Shown here: in pieces, positions 1 to 6,590 of the stretch | Layout of the letters: every line of letters begins with the position of its first letter | How positions within the stretch are numbered: position 1 is the first letter of the stretch | Assembly: GCA_016934735.1 (NCBI GenBank) | Contig: JAFGSG010000148.1 | Coordinates: 1-40,457 of the forward strand | Direction of reading: 5' to 3' | DNA length: 40,457 nucleotides | Source: Spirochaetota bacterium | GTDB taxonomy: Bacteria; Spirochaetota; UBA4802; JAFGDQ01 | The notes under the pieces: generated by a model | The model's database searches: none | Told to the model about the DNA's origin: nothing | What the model saw: the letters and a program-made list of their open reading frames with translations, nothing else | Program-made: the position numbers and the translations under genes

Positions 1-26
1 CAGAGTTTTTATTGGTTCTCCAAATA

Positions 27-96
27 AAAAACCTGATTTTTACCTTGATTTGTTCCCAATGGTTACATCAATATTTAATTATTAGAGATAACCATA
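27..96 (+). repeat. 70-bp dispersed repeat, copy A
   Basis: This segment aligns without gaps to 26611-26680, with 59 of 70 bases identical by my count. The first 16 bases (AAAACCTGATTTTTAC) are identical, as is most of the last 18 (TTAATTATTAGAGxTAACC). It is intergenic in both places. Copy B is bordered by an inverted GGAACCTCTAA / TTAGAGGTAACC pair; in this copy the left arm is decayed to GGTTCTCCAAA. Its nature is unknown; it could be a small palindromic element found elsewhere in the genome. Confidence 0.7.
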
Positions 97-214
97 ATTC
101 TGTAAGATAATAACATTAGCTTTAATAAATAATTAAAAGTCAATTTGAAAATCGTAATTGAAAATAATGGCAGAGAATCTAAAAGTATATGAAAACACCC
201 TTGACCCGGTCATC

Positions 215-289
215 GTTCCCTCGGGGGGGACCTGAGCGCTATCTCCCGCCCCGGCGGGAGATGGTAAGAGGCCGTAAGGCTCTCTCAGG
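215..289 (+). other. GC-rich foldable element, possible structured RNA
   Basis: In an otherwise AT-rich gap this block can form a nested fold. CCTGAG (231-236) pairs with CTCAGG (284-289). Inside are a long hairpin, ATCTCCCGC (241-249) with GCGGGAGAT (254-262), and a second hairpin GCC-GTAA-GGC (271-280) closed by a GNRA-type tetraloop. A third hairpin, TTCCC with GGGGA (216-230), lies just upstream. The GNRA loop and three-way layout suggest an RNA, perhaps a leader for the DUF2905 gene at 450 or a separate transcript. I cannot match it to a known riboswitch or RNA family, and it may be only a palindromic repeat. Confidence 0.35.
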
Positions 290-449
290 TAAGGGCATTC
301 AAATCATCAGGCATACGGGAAAGAGGCATGAATTATATACAAGTTATTTCGGAAATATGTTTCACTTATACAAAAATATAATTTTAAGATAACTTCCGGT
401 AATATTTTGGGGTTGCATTTTTATAAAAACGGAAATAAGGTACTTACAA

Positions 450-680
450 ATGCATAACATATTGGGAAAAAATTTAATTATAATAGGGCTCATTATTGCG
501 GCAATAGGCGCAGTAATATACTTTAAAGATTCAGTTTCTGTTTTCCGTTTTTTAGGAAAGCTTCCCGGCGATATTGTTGTAAAAAAAGAAAATTTCAGTT
601 TTTATTTTCCGCTGGCTACAAGCATCATTATAAGCATTATATTAAGCTTTCTGATATTTATATTCAATAAATTGCGTTGA
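450..680 (+). CDS. DUF2905 family small membrane protein
   Basis: This 76-residue protein has two predicted membrane helices (about residues 7-24 and 51-72) joined by a short loop carrying LGKLPGDI (35-42) and then FYFPLATSI (51-59). The LGxLPGDI motif followed by a second helix that starts FYFP is the pattern of the DUF2905 family, which is usually about 70 residues, so the gene is complete. The function of the family is unknown. An AAGG lies upstream of the ATG at a usable distance. The CULT gene starts 27 bases downstream on the same strand, so the two are probably co-transcribed. Confidence 0.85.
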   Translation: MHNILGKNLIIIGLIIAAIGAVIYFKDSVSVFRFLGKLPGDIVVKKENFSFYFPLATSIIISIILSFLIFIFNKLR

Positions 681-707
681 TATTTTGTTTATTGCGGGGA
701 TTCATTG

Positions 708-1151
708 ATGGATCAAAATCTTAATAGCAGGTCAGGCGCCCTTAATAATTATCCGGTACAGATGTTTAAAATATCGCCATTTAAGATTGCCGGCCTGCCG
801 GAGATTGAATCTGCGTCTGATGATGAAAGCAGGACAGAACGCGGGCGTTTAATATTGTGCCGTTTCTGCAGCAACATTATAACATCACCGGAAAATATTA
901 TTGAAATAGACGGGAAGCATAATTATACATTTACGAATCCGGCAGGCAACACATTCAGGATCGGCTGTTTTTCGTCTGCAGAAGGATGCCTTAACTACGG
1001 CGAGCCCAGTGATGAATATACATGGTTTCCGGGATTCACCTGGTGCTTTGCAATGTGTACAGGCTGCTACAGCCATTTGGGATGGTTCTATGAGTCCGGC
1101 ATGAGCAGCTTCTATGGCCTTATACTGAATAACCTGATCGAAAATATATGA
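708..1151 (+). CDS. Single-domain CULT (cereblon-type) protein
   Basis: I chose the ATG at 708, not the TTG at 705, because GGGGA lies 7 bases upstream; this gives 147 residues. From residue 48 on, the protein matches the CULT domain, the thalidomide-binding fold of eukaryotic cereblon that also occurs as short bacterial proteins. Two CxxC pairs, C51/C54 and C117/C120, fit its structural zinc site. W106, W112 and W126 in the segments YTWFPGFTW and LGWFY fit its three-tryptophan ligand cage. FTNPAGNTFRIGCF (75-88) is also typical. The first 45 residues are a variable tail. No signal peptide or membrane helix is seen, so it is probably cytosolic. The natural ligand and role of bacterial CULT proteins are not established. 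The stop overlaps the next start as ATGA, so expression is coupled to the acyltransferase gene. Confidence 0.85.
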   Translation: MDQNLNSRSGALNNYPVQMFKISPFKIAGLPEIESASDDESRTERGRLILCRFCSNIITSPENIIEIDGKHNYTFTNPAGNTFRIGCFSSAEGCLNYGEPSDEYTWFPGFTWCFAMCTGCYSHLGWFYESGMSSFYGLILNNLIENI

Positions 1152-2032
1152 AAAAAATAAAACACATTCTCGAATATTCCGCAGTGATGCTGGTTCTGCC
1201 TGTTTTATCCCTGCTGCGGTACAGAACGCGGGTGAAGGCCGGCGGATATTTAGGGCTTGCAGTATATTATCTCTATAAAAAGAGGAGGGATATTGCGTTA
1301 GATAATGTCTCGAAATCATTTCCAGAAAAGGACAACAGCTGGCACAGGCGGGTTGCAAGGGAGAGCTTCAGGCATTTCGGAATGTCTGTTATGGAATTTA
1401 TTCAGCTTAGGAAATTTGATATGGAATTCATGGATAAATATATTACCGTGGAAGGCGAGGGGCACATCCGGGACGCCCTTGCACAGGGCAGGGGCATTAT
1501 CGGGATATGCCCTCATCTGGGCAACTGGGAATTTGTCGCTGCCTATGTTGCGCTTAAGGGCAATCCTCTTTCTGTGATAATGAAAAGACAGTCGAACCCG
1601 TATGTTAACAAAGTGATCGGAGATATAAGGGCGTCTTTTAACATGGAGCTGATCTATAAAAGCAATGCGGGCTTTCCAGTAATGAGGGCGCTCAAGCGGA
1701 ATAAAATTGTCGCGTTCGTTGCGGACCAGGATGCGGGCAGGAACGGCATCTTTGTCGATTTTTTAGGCAGGCCTGCATCCACTGCGCACGGCCCCGCGCG
1801 GTTTGCCTTATCCGCTAAAAGCCCGGCAATGATCTTTGCAGGAGTGAGGGAAAAAGACGGCACTTTAAAGATCATTATTTCACCTCCGCTCGGCTTCGAT
1901 TACAATAAAAGCAGAAAATCCGCTGTTTTTAAAAATACGGGTATCTGGACAAAGTCCATTGAAGAGTTAATAAGGAAATATCCGGAACAGTATTTCTGGA
2001 TGCACAGAAGATGGAAAACACGGGCTCATTAG
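1148..2032 (+). CDS. LpxL/HtrB-family lipid A acyltransferase
   Basis: A 294-residue member of the LpxL/HtrB/LpxM family, which transfers a secondary acyl chain to lipid A at the inner face of the cytoplasmic membrane. The N-terminal hydrophobic segment (about 10-25) is the usual membrane anchor. The catalytic HX4E motif is present as H123-LGNW-E128. Further family signs are the DQDAGRNGIFVDFLGRPAS stretch with a following THGP-like AHGPARFAL segment, and YFWMHRRWKTR near the C terminus. Length is normal (about 290-310). Its ATG overlaps the CULT stop codon, so the two are translationally coupled. Which acyl chain and position it uses cannot be told from sequence. Confidence 0.85.
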   Translation: MKKIKHILEYSAVMLVLPVLSLLRYRTRVKAGGYLGLAVYYLYKKRRDIALDNVSKSFPEKDNSWHRRVARESFRHFGMSVMEFIQLRKFDMEFMDKYITVEGEGHIRDALAQGRGIIGICPHLGNWEFVAAYVALKGNPLSVIMKRQSNPYVNKVIGDIRASFNMELIYKSNAGFPVMRALKRNKIVAFVADQDAGRNGIFVDFLGRPASTAHGPARFALSAKSPAMIFAGVREKDGTLKIIISPPLGFDYNKSRKSAVFKNTGIWTKSIEELIRKYPEQYFWMHRRWKTRAH

Positions 2033-2391
2033 AATATCAATAATTGATTTACATAGATTGCCGGCTATAAAATGAACTATAATACAAAAATTTTCTGCGG
2101 AATCAGGCCTTCATGGTTAATTTTTCATGTTTTTAGCGCTGTTGATTCAGGCCTGAACGGCGTCCTCAAAAATTTTGTATTATAGTTTATTTTATTCAGA
2201 TACAAAACATATTTGCGAAATACGGCATAACATTTTTTTACCTGTTTGTAATATTAAAAAGCCTCTTTTATATATTTAGTATTGACAGTATGTTTCTGTT
2301 ACAATATTTCCAGCAGAAGAATTAAATCTGTCTGCCTGTCACGGCAATGCACGGCAGGCCTTAATCGCATTCTAATGAACAGGAATATAAT
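2033..2391. other. Intergenic region before carA
   Basis: This 359-base gap holds the inverted-repeat element (2075-2187), a possible carA promoter (TTGACA at 2282-2287, then TATTTC 17 bases later, a weak -10), and a hairpin (CTGCC at 2332-2336 with GGCAG at 2353-2357) that contains CCTGTC. The hairpin has no T-run, so it does not look like a simple attenuator. Nothing else stands out. Confidence 0.45.
2075..2187. repeat. 113-bp inverted-repeat (MITE-like) element
   Basis: The arms AACTATAATACAAAAATTTT (2075-2094) and its reverse complement at 2168-2187 match at 19 of 20 positions. Within the roughly 73-bp interior, two copies of TCAGGCCT (2103-2110 and 2146-2153) sit near-symmetrically. The whole could fold into one long cruciform or RNA hairpin. 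No transposase is encoded. It may be a miniature inverted-repeat element or a strong hairpin ending the acyltransferase transcript. The right arm runs into an AT-rich tract but not a clean T-run. Confidence 0.6.
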
Positions 2392-3474
2392 ATGCCTCAA
2401 AAGCTGTATCTCATTCTGGAGGACGGAACAGAGTTTGAAGGTTCAGGCTTCGGATATGATTCGGACTGTCTCGGCGAGGTTGTGTTTAACACTTCGATGA
2501 GCGGCTACCAGGAAGTGCTTACTGATCCTTCCTACACCGGGCAGATAGTGGCAATGACCTATCCCATGATAGGGAACTACGGCATCAACAGGGAGGACGT
2601 GGAGTCGGACAGGGTGCAGGCTGCCGGATTCGTTGTTAAGGAGTACAGCAAGACCTACTCGAATTACCGCGCGGTAATGAGCCTTTCGGATTATCTTATT
2701 GAAGCAAAGGTTCCCGCTATAGAAGGCATAGATACCCGGAAACTTACGCGCCATATACGGGACAAGGGCGCGCTGAGGGGCGGCATCTTCAGGGACAGGA
2801 ACGGCGCTGTTGAAAAGCTTCTCGCGCATCCTAAAATGGACGGGCTTGACCTCGCGAGCAAAGTTTCGTGCGTAAAGCCTTACACCTTCGGAGAAGCGGA
2901 CACAGGGCCGCGCATTGCAGTGTTCGATTTCGGAGTTAAGACCAATATACTCAGGCTTCTGCGGGAATCCGGTTTTTCCGTAACGGTTTATCCGGGAAAT
3001 ATGAAATTAAAAGATGTTATGAAGGATAATGTCAAAGGAGTATTTTTATCCAACGGGCCGGGCGATCCCGATGCAATTCCCTATGCGCCCGAACTTGTGC
3101 AGGATATTGCAAAAGAAAATATTCCATGCTTCGGCATATGCCTTGGACATCAGCTTATTGCGCTCGGGCTGGGAGGAAAAACATACAAGCTTAAGTTCGG
3201 CCACAGGGGCGCCAACCAGCCTGTAAAGAATCTGCTCACAGGCAAGGTGGAGATATCGTCCCAGAATCACGGCTTTGCTGTTGATTATGATTCAATGAAG
3301 GACAATCCTGATATTGAACTGACGCACATAAACCTCAACGACAAAACAGTGGAGGGCCTGCGCCATAAAAAGCTCCCCATGTTTTCCGTGCAGTATCATC
3401 CCGAAGCAAGCCCGGGCCCCCATGATTCAAGATACCTCTTTGAACAGTTCCGCAGACTCGTTAAAGACAATTAG
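2392..3474 (+). CDS. carA: Carbamoyl-phosphate synthase small subunit
   Basis: This 360-residue protein is the glutaminase subunit that feeds ammonia from glutamine to the large subunit CarB for carbamoyl phosphate (arginine and pyrimidine synthesis). The N-terminal CPSase_sn domain covers about 1-140 (FNTSMSGYQEVLTDPSY at 32-48, GIDTRKLTRHIR at 112-123). The class I glutamine amidotransferase domain follows from about 175, with NGPGDP (221-226), nucleophile C250 in CFGICLGHQ, SQNHGFAVD (290-298), and the H336/E338 pair in YHPE. All catalytic residues are present and the length is normal. An AGGAA precedes the ATG. carB is not adjacent in the window, so the two subunits are encoded apart or carB lies outside. 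Confidence 0.95.
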   Translation: MPQKLYLILEDGTEFEGSGFGYDSDCLGEVVFNTSMSGYQEVLTDPSYTGQIVAMTYPMIGNYGINREDVESDRVQAAGFVVKEYSKTYSNYRAVMSLSDYLIEAKVPAIEGIDTRKLTRHIRDKGALRGGIFRDRNGAVEKLLAHPKMDGLDLASKVSCVKPYTFGEADTGPRIAVFDFGVKTNILRLLRESGFSVTVYPGNMKLKDVMKDNVKGVFLSNGPGDPDAIPYAPELVQDIAKENIPCFGICLGHQLIALGLGGKTYKLKFGHRGANQPVKNLLTGKVEISSQNHGFAVDYDSMKDNPDIELTHINLNDKTVEGLRHKKLPMFSVQYHPEASPGPHDSRYLFEQFRRLVKDN

Positions 3475-3696
3475 AAGCCATCTTAAAAATTTTGTAATGT
3501 ATTCCATCTTATCAGGGAAAAACATTTTTTTAATATAACCCGCATTAACGTCATTAGCACAGCTTCCGCATGCTCAAGCGCAGCATAAAAAATATAAAAT
3601 ATCGTCTTGACTTTTATATTCGATTATGCGACATCATCCGATTCAAAAGCCGAACTGATTAAAATCAGACTTTAATTTAAAGGGATATCCACTTAT

Positions 3697-4899
3697 ATGC
3701 CGCGCAAAAATTATAAAAATAAATTCGAGATTTTTTTTTATGATAAAGCCTATATCATCGCTATTCTTTTTTTATGCATATTAACCTCTTTTGTCTTTTT
3801 CCTGTGCAGCGCCGATACATCCGGTTCCAATTCTGACGATGCGGAAAATGATGAAGACATAGCGGTTGATTCAGTATACAATGAAACCGCCATGTTTCTC
3901 GCAGGGAAAGAACTGCCAGCAGATTCAAACCTTCATGAATTCAGTTTAACAAAGGAATACAGGTCGTACTCAAAGCAGATCGATGGAAACTGGGACCATC
4001 TCCAGAGGCTGAATGAAAAGAAAATATCCATATGGCGGGAGAAATATCTTCCGGAAAGATATACTAGAACAATATTTTATCCGTTCAGCGGCCCGGATAT
4101 TTTAAACGCAGTGATATTTTTCCCGGACGGAAAAGAATATATTATGTTCGGCCTCGAACCTGTAGGCGACATCCCGCGGCCTCACAATCTGAGCCATGAC
4201 AGGCTGCGTTCCGGCCTCAGGAAATTATGGGAATCGCTCGACACTGTAATCAATGTTAATTTTTTCAAAACAGAGGAAATGAAAAATGAGATCGGCAATA
4301 ATTCCTTTGACAGCGTTATCAGCGTAATGATGTTCTTCCTCGCGCGTACGAATTATCAGGTGGTAAACGCAGCGAAGATCTGGATCGATGGGAACGGGAA
4401 CCACACAACAGTGAAACCGGAAAACAGGCCGAATACCGTTATACCGGGCTGCGAGATCGTCTTTAAAAAGCCGAACACCTCCCTGTTAAAGAGGGTCTGT
4501 TACTACCAGATCGATATCGGCGACCATTCGCTTGTTAATCACGGGAACTTTACAGCGTATCTGAAAAGCAGGGGAAGACTGACTACCATCATTAAGTCCG
4601 CTTCTTACCTGATGCACAGGGAACATCACTTCAGCGGAATACGCAGCCTTATCCTTTCGCAGAGCGATTATATGCTTCAGGATGATTCCGGCATCCCGCT
4701 GAAATATTTTTCTCCTGTGGAATGGGAGCTCTCCTTTCACGGCAATTATGTTAAGCCGATCCGTCTTTTTGCAAGCCGGTACCAGGAAAGCCTGTATCAG
4801 GCATCGAAAAAATATTCAACAGGCCCTCTCGATTTCAGCTACGGGTATAATTTTAAGGATCATAACCCCAGCCTGATGTTCGGGGAGCGTGTAAAGTAA
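3697..4899 (+). CDS. Unknown membrane-anchored extracytoplasmic protein
   Basis: I do not recognise this 400-residue protein. It has a basic N terminus, one hydrophobic helix (about 18-37) and then an acidic linker (40-60, rich in Asp/Glu/Ser), which suggests an uncleaved anchor with the rest outside the cytoplasm. There is no clear lipobox. The remainder (about 60-400) is soluble and mixed alpha/beta, with a distinctive RTIFYPFSGPDILNAVIFFP segment (about 123-142) followed by EYIMFGLEPVGDIP, which reads like the core of a conserved family. AAAGGGAT lies upstream of the ATG. It is flanked by a convergent small gene and is probably transcribed alone. Codon use is like its neighbours. Confidence 0.75.
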   Translation: MPRKNYKNKFEIFFYDKAYIIAILFLCILTSFVFFLCSADTSGSNSDDAENDEDIAVDSVYNETAMFLAGKELPADSNLHEFSLTKEYRSYSKQIDGNWDHLQRLNEKKISIWREKYLPERYTRTIFYPFSGPDILNAVIFFPDGKEYIMFGLEPVGDIPRPHNLSHDRLRSGLRKLWESLDTVINVNFFKTEEMKNEIGNNSFDSVISVMMFFLARTNYQVVNAAKIWIDGNGNHTTVKPENRPNTVIPGCEIVFKKPNTSLLKRVCYYQIDIGDHSLVNHGNFTAYLKSRGRLTTIIKSASYLMHREHHFSGIRSLILSQSDYMLQDDSGIPLKYFSPVEWELSFHGNYVKPIRLFASRYQESLYQASKKYSTGPLDFSYGYNFKDHNPSLMFGERVK

Positions 4900-4940
4900 T
4901 AGCGCCTTAACGGCTCGTTGTTAAAACCTGCAGGTTCCGG

Positions 4941-5303
4941 TTACGCGGGGACTACTGCGCTGTTTTTGGATGTGCTTCTGTTCCTGTACGGTTTAAGGCC
5001 GAAATCCTGTACATCTTTGCTTTTTTTCCCGTAATATCCGTAAATCATTGTTTTAAAACGCGAAACCTTTTTTGCTGTTTCCTGTTCAATTTTTTCGTAT
5101 GTTTCCTTCAGCTGGCTTGCTTCCGATGAAGTAAGAACGTACTTTTCCCTTGCGTCCTCGAGTTCCTGCTTTGCAAGCCTTATCTTTTCTTCAGTGACTT
5201 CGGGCGGGTAGCCTTCCTCGCTGCTGTGAATTTTTGCTCCGTCTGCAAGACTCTCAAGATTATCCGCAAGAACCATAAATGATTTTAAATTTTTATCGGG
5301 CAT
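4941..5303 (-). CDS. Small coiled-coil protein of unknown function
   Basis: A 120-residue soluble protein. Residues about 35-80 are charged, helical and likely coiled-coil (EEKIRLAKQELEDAREKY and following). A C-terminal YGYYGKKSKDVQDFGLKPY motif (about 88-106) is followed by a short basic, Ser-rich tail. I associate this G-K/R-S-x-x-x-x-FGLKP ending with a widespread small hypothetical family, but I know no function for it. A strong AAGGAGG lies 7 bases before the ATG. The 21-bp repeat array begins 77 bases upstream of its start codon, so the array sits where its promoter and regulatory DNA would be. Confidence 0.75.
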   Translation of the reverse strand: MPDKNLKSFMVLADNLESLADGAKIHSSEEGYPPEVTEEKIRLAKQELEDAREKYVLTSSEASQLKETYEKIEQETAKKVSRFKTMIYGYYGKKSKDVQDFGLKPYRNRSTSKNSAVVPA

Positions 5304-5335
5304 AATGTGCCTCCTTTTGATATTTAGTTTATTTA

Positions 5336-5359
5336 AACAGGCAAAACGCCTTGTTTTTT
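5336..5359 (+). terminator. Terminator-like hairpin
   Basis: AACAGGC (5336-5342) can pair with GCCTTGTT (5348-5355, one bulged T) around a five-base AAAAC loop, and six Ts follow on the plus strand. It lies upstream of, and antisense to, the coiled-coil gene, just before the 21-bp array. On the plus strand it would stop read-through entering the array. Confidence 0.35.
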
Positions 5360-5379
5360 ACGGTTTTTTATGAAAATAA

Positions 5380-5778
5380 TTAAAAAATATTAATTTATAA
5401 TCATTTTTAATTTATTTATAATTATAAATGACCCGGATATTGTTATAAATGGTTTACTTATAATTATAACCGTTTCATTCATAATTATATCCGGATTACT
5501 TATTCTTATAACCTGAACGGTTATTATTATAACCGGATCATTTATTGTTATAACCAAACCGGTTATAGTTATTTATAAGTCATTTATAATCATTTCCGGT
5601 TCATTTATCGTTATACGCAATTTCCCTATTATTATAACCGGATCATTTATTGTTATAACCAAACCGGTTATAGTTATTTATAAGTCATTTATAATCATTT
5701 CCTGTTCACTTATTGTTATAAATAATTTACCTATTACTATAACCGCAGCGCATATTGTTATAACTCTGCCGGCATTTT
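5380..5778. repeat. Array of 19 degenerate 21-bp units
   Basis: From 5380 to 5778 the sequence divides into 19 units of exactly 21 bases with no insertion or deletion. The consensus is close to TTATAACCGGnTCATTTAT plus two bases. The best units begin at 5464, 5485, 5506, 5527, 5548, 5632 and 5653. A five-unit block (105 bp) is duplicated: 5522-5597 and 5627-5702 are identical over 76 bases. Many units carry ATAACCGG or its complement CCGGTTAT, giving half-palindromes in both orientations. The plus-strand frame starting at 5394 stays open to 5816 except for a TGA at 5514-5516 and would read as a seven-residue repeat (ITGSFIV, ITKPVIV, IYKSFII), but it has no ATG/GTG/TTG start before 5811. It may be iteron- or operator-like, or a decayed coding repeat. 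Confidence 0.85.
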
Positions 5779-6010
5779 TTAAATTATATCAGCCGTTATT
5801 AACAGGTAATTTGATGTAAACCAGAGAATGATATAAAAATGTTTAATATTTATAATTATCAGCAGGCAACAGAAGCTAAGGAATTATTATGATAACTATT
5901 TGTTATTTTATTTTTATTAGTTTGATTTTGTGTAAATCCTGTTAATATATAAATAAATAGCCTCAAAGGCAAATTAATTTGCGGATTTTTTGAAAAAAAA
6001 ATGAAAAAAC

Positions 6011-6092
6011 TTCACCTCCCTGTCAGAGGCCCTCTCACACAGCCGCGCTAAAGCATGTCCAGTGGCTGTTCTAAAAGCGCTCGCTGGGTGAA
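6011..6092. other. GC-rich foldable block
   Basis: TTCACC (6011-6016) and GGTGAA (6087-6092) bracket an 82-base GC-rich block in AT-rich DNA. Inside, CAGC..GCGCT (6040-6049) can pair with AGCGCT..GCTG (6076-6086), and CAGAGG/CCTCT (6024-6035) forms a short hairpin. On the minus strand the block is followed by T-runs (complement of the A-rich 5994-6009), so it could end the transcript of the small gene at 6122-6334. It may equally be a structured RNA or a remnant of a mobile element. Confidence 0.3.
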
Positions 6093-6121
6093 TTTCGCAA
6101 TTTATTATTTGTCTCAGCCGT

Positions 6122-6334
6122 TCATTTCGATACAATTTTGCCGTTTATAGCGTTAAAATCACTCAATGAGCGCAGCGAAATTCGCATCGAAGCGGGTTTC
6201 GCGACAGCCCATGCTTTGCCTTCATCCTGACTAAGGAACACCCGGGCAATATTGCGTTCATCATCAGACTGCGGATTAACTTTATGGCACGTAATTCCGT
6301 TAATAATATCTTCATAAATTTTCATATCATACAT
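6122..6334 (-). CDS. Doubtful small ORF, possibly a gene remnant
   Basis: This 70-residue reading frame starts like a normal protein (MYDMKIYEDIINGITCHKV) and has ordinary codon use for the first two thirds. It then runs into GC-rich, palindrome-like DNA around 6165-6215 where the product becomes low in pattern. I see no Shine-Dalgarno sequence before the ATG. It could be a small real gene or the 5' end of a larger gene cut off by rearrangement. No family recognised. Confidence 0.3.
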   Translation of the reverse strand: MYDMKIYEDIINGITCHKVNPQSDDERNIARVFLSQDEGKAWAVAKPASMRISLRSLSDFNAINGKIVSK

Positions 6335-6494
6335 CCATAATATAGACTCTTATTAGGTGCAGATCATTACAAAAGAATGTATAAAGAACACGTATCGGGG
6401 GATTATAAACATAAGGCAAAAGCGTTTGATTTTTGCTGGTGCTTTAACGAGTTACGTTTTTCAGAAATTTTAAATATTTCCGGCCATCTCTTTG

Positions 6495-6523
6495 TTGACA
6501 TAATAATTAAAAATTGATATATG
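6495..6523 (+). promoter_or_regulatory. Probable sigma-70 type promoter
   Basis: A perfect TTGACA (6495-6500) is followed after 17 bases by TATATG (6518-6523), four of six matches to the -10 consensus. A hairpin CCGGGC-N7-GCCCGG (6533-6551) lies just downstream, in the expected leader of the 6591 gene. Confidence 0.5.
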
Positions 6524-6590
6524 TAGAATCCGCCGGGCATAATAAGCCCGGATAATATAATCCGTTTAATTGTACAGTAAGCATAAAATT

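Larger units (their letters stand above)
1..449. other. Left-edge intergenic region
   Basis: No convincing gene lies in this stretch. It holds a dispersed repeat copy (27-96), AT-rich DNA, and a strikingly GC-rich foldable block (about 200-290), followed by about 150 bases leading to the DUF2905 start. An open frame at 189-392 exists but its product (Arg/Pro/Gly-rich start, no recognisable domain) looks like a by-product of the GC-rich palindromes. Confidence 0.6.
5304..6121. other. 818-bp gap with repeat array and foldable block
   Basis: This gap holds a plus-strand terminator-like hairpin (5336-5359), the 21-bp array (5380-5778), about 220 bases of plain AT-rich DNA (5780-6000) in which I see nothing, and a GC-rich foldable block (6011-6092). 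Confidence 0.6.

Noticed and set aside
189..392. 67-residue open frame upstream of DUF2905
   Set aside because: It reads through GC-rich palindromes, has no ribosome site or recognisable domain, and its composition is unlike the neighbouring proteins.
885..1358. 157-residue open frame on the minus strand
   Set aside because: It is fully antisense to the CULT and acyltransferase genes, both of which show clear family motifs.
5380..5778. CRISPR array
   Set aside because: The units are contiguous 21-bp repeats with no unique spacers, and there are no cas genes in the window.
5517..5819. Coding gene for a heptapeptide-repeat protein
   Set aside because: The frame is mostly open but has no ATG, GTG or TTG start before 5811 and no ribosome site, so I report it only as an observation.
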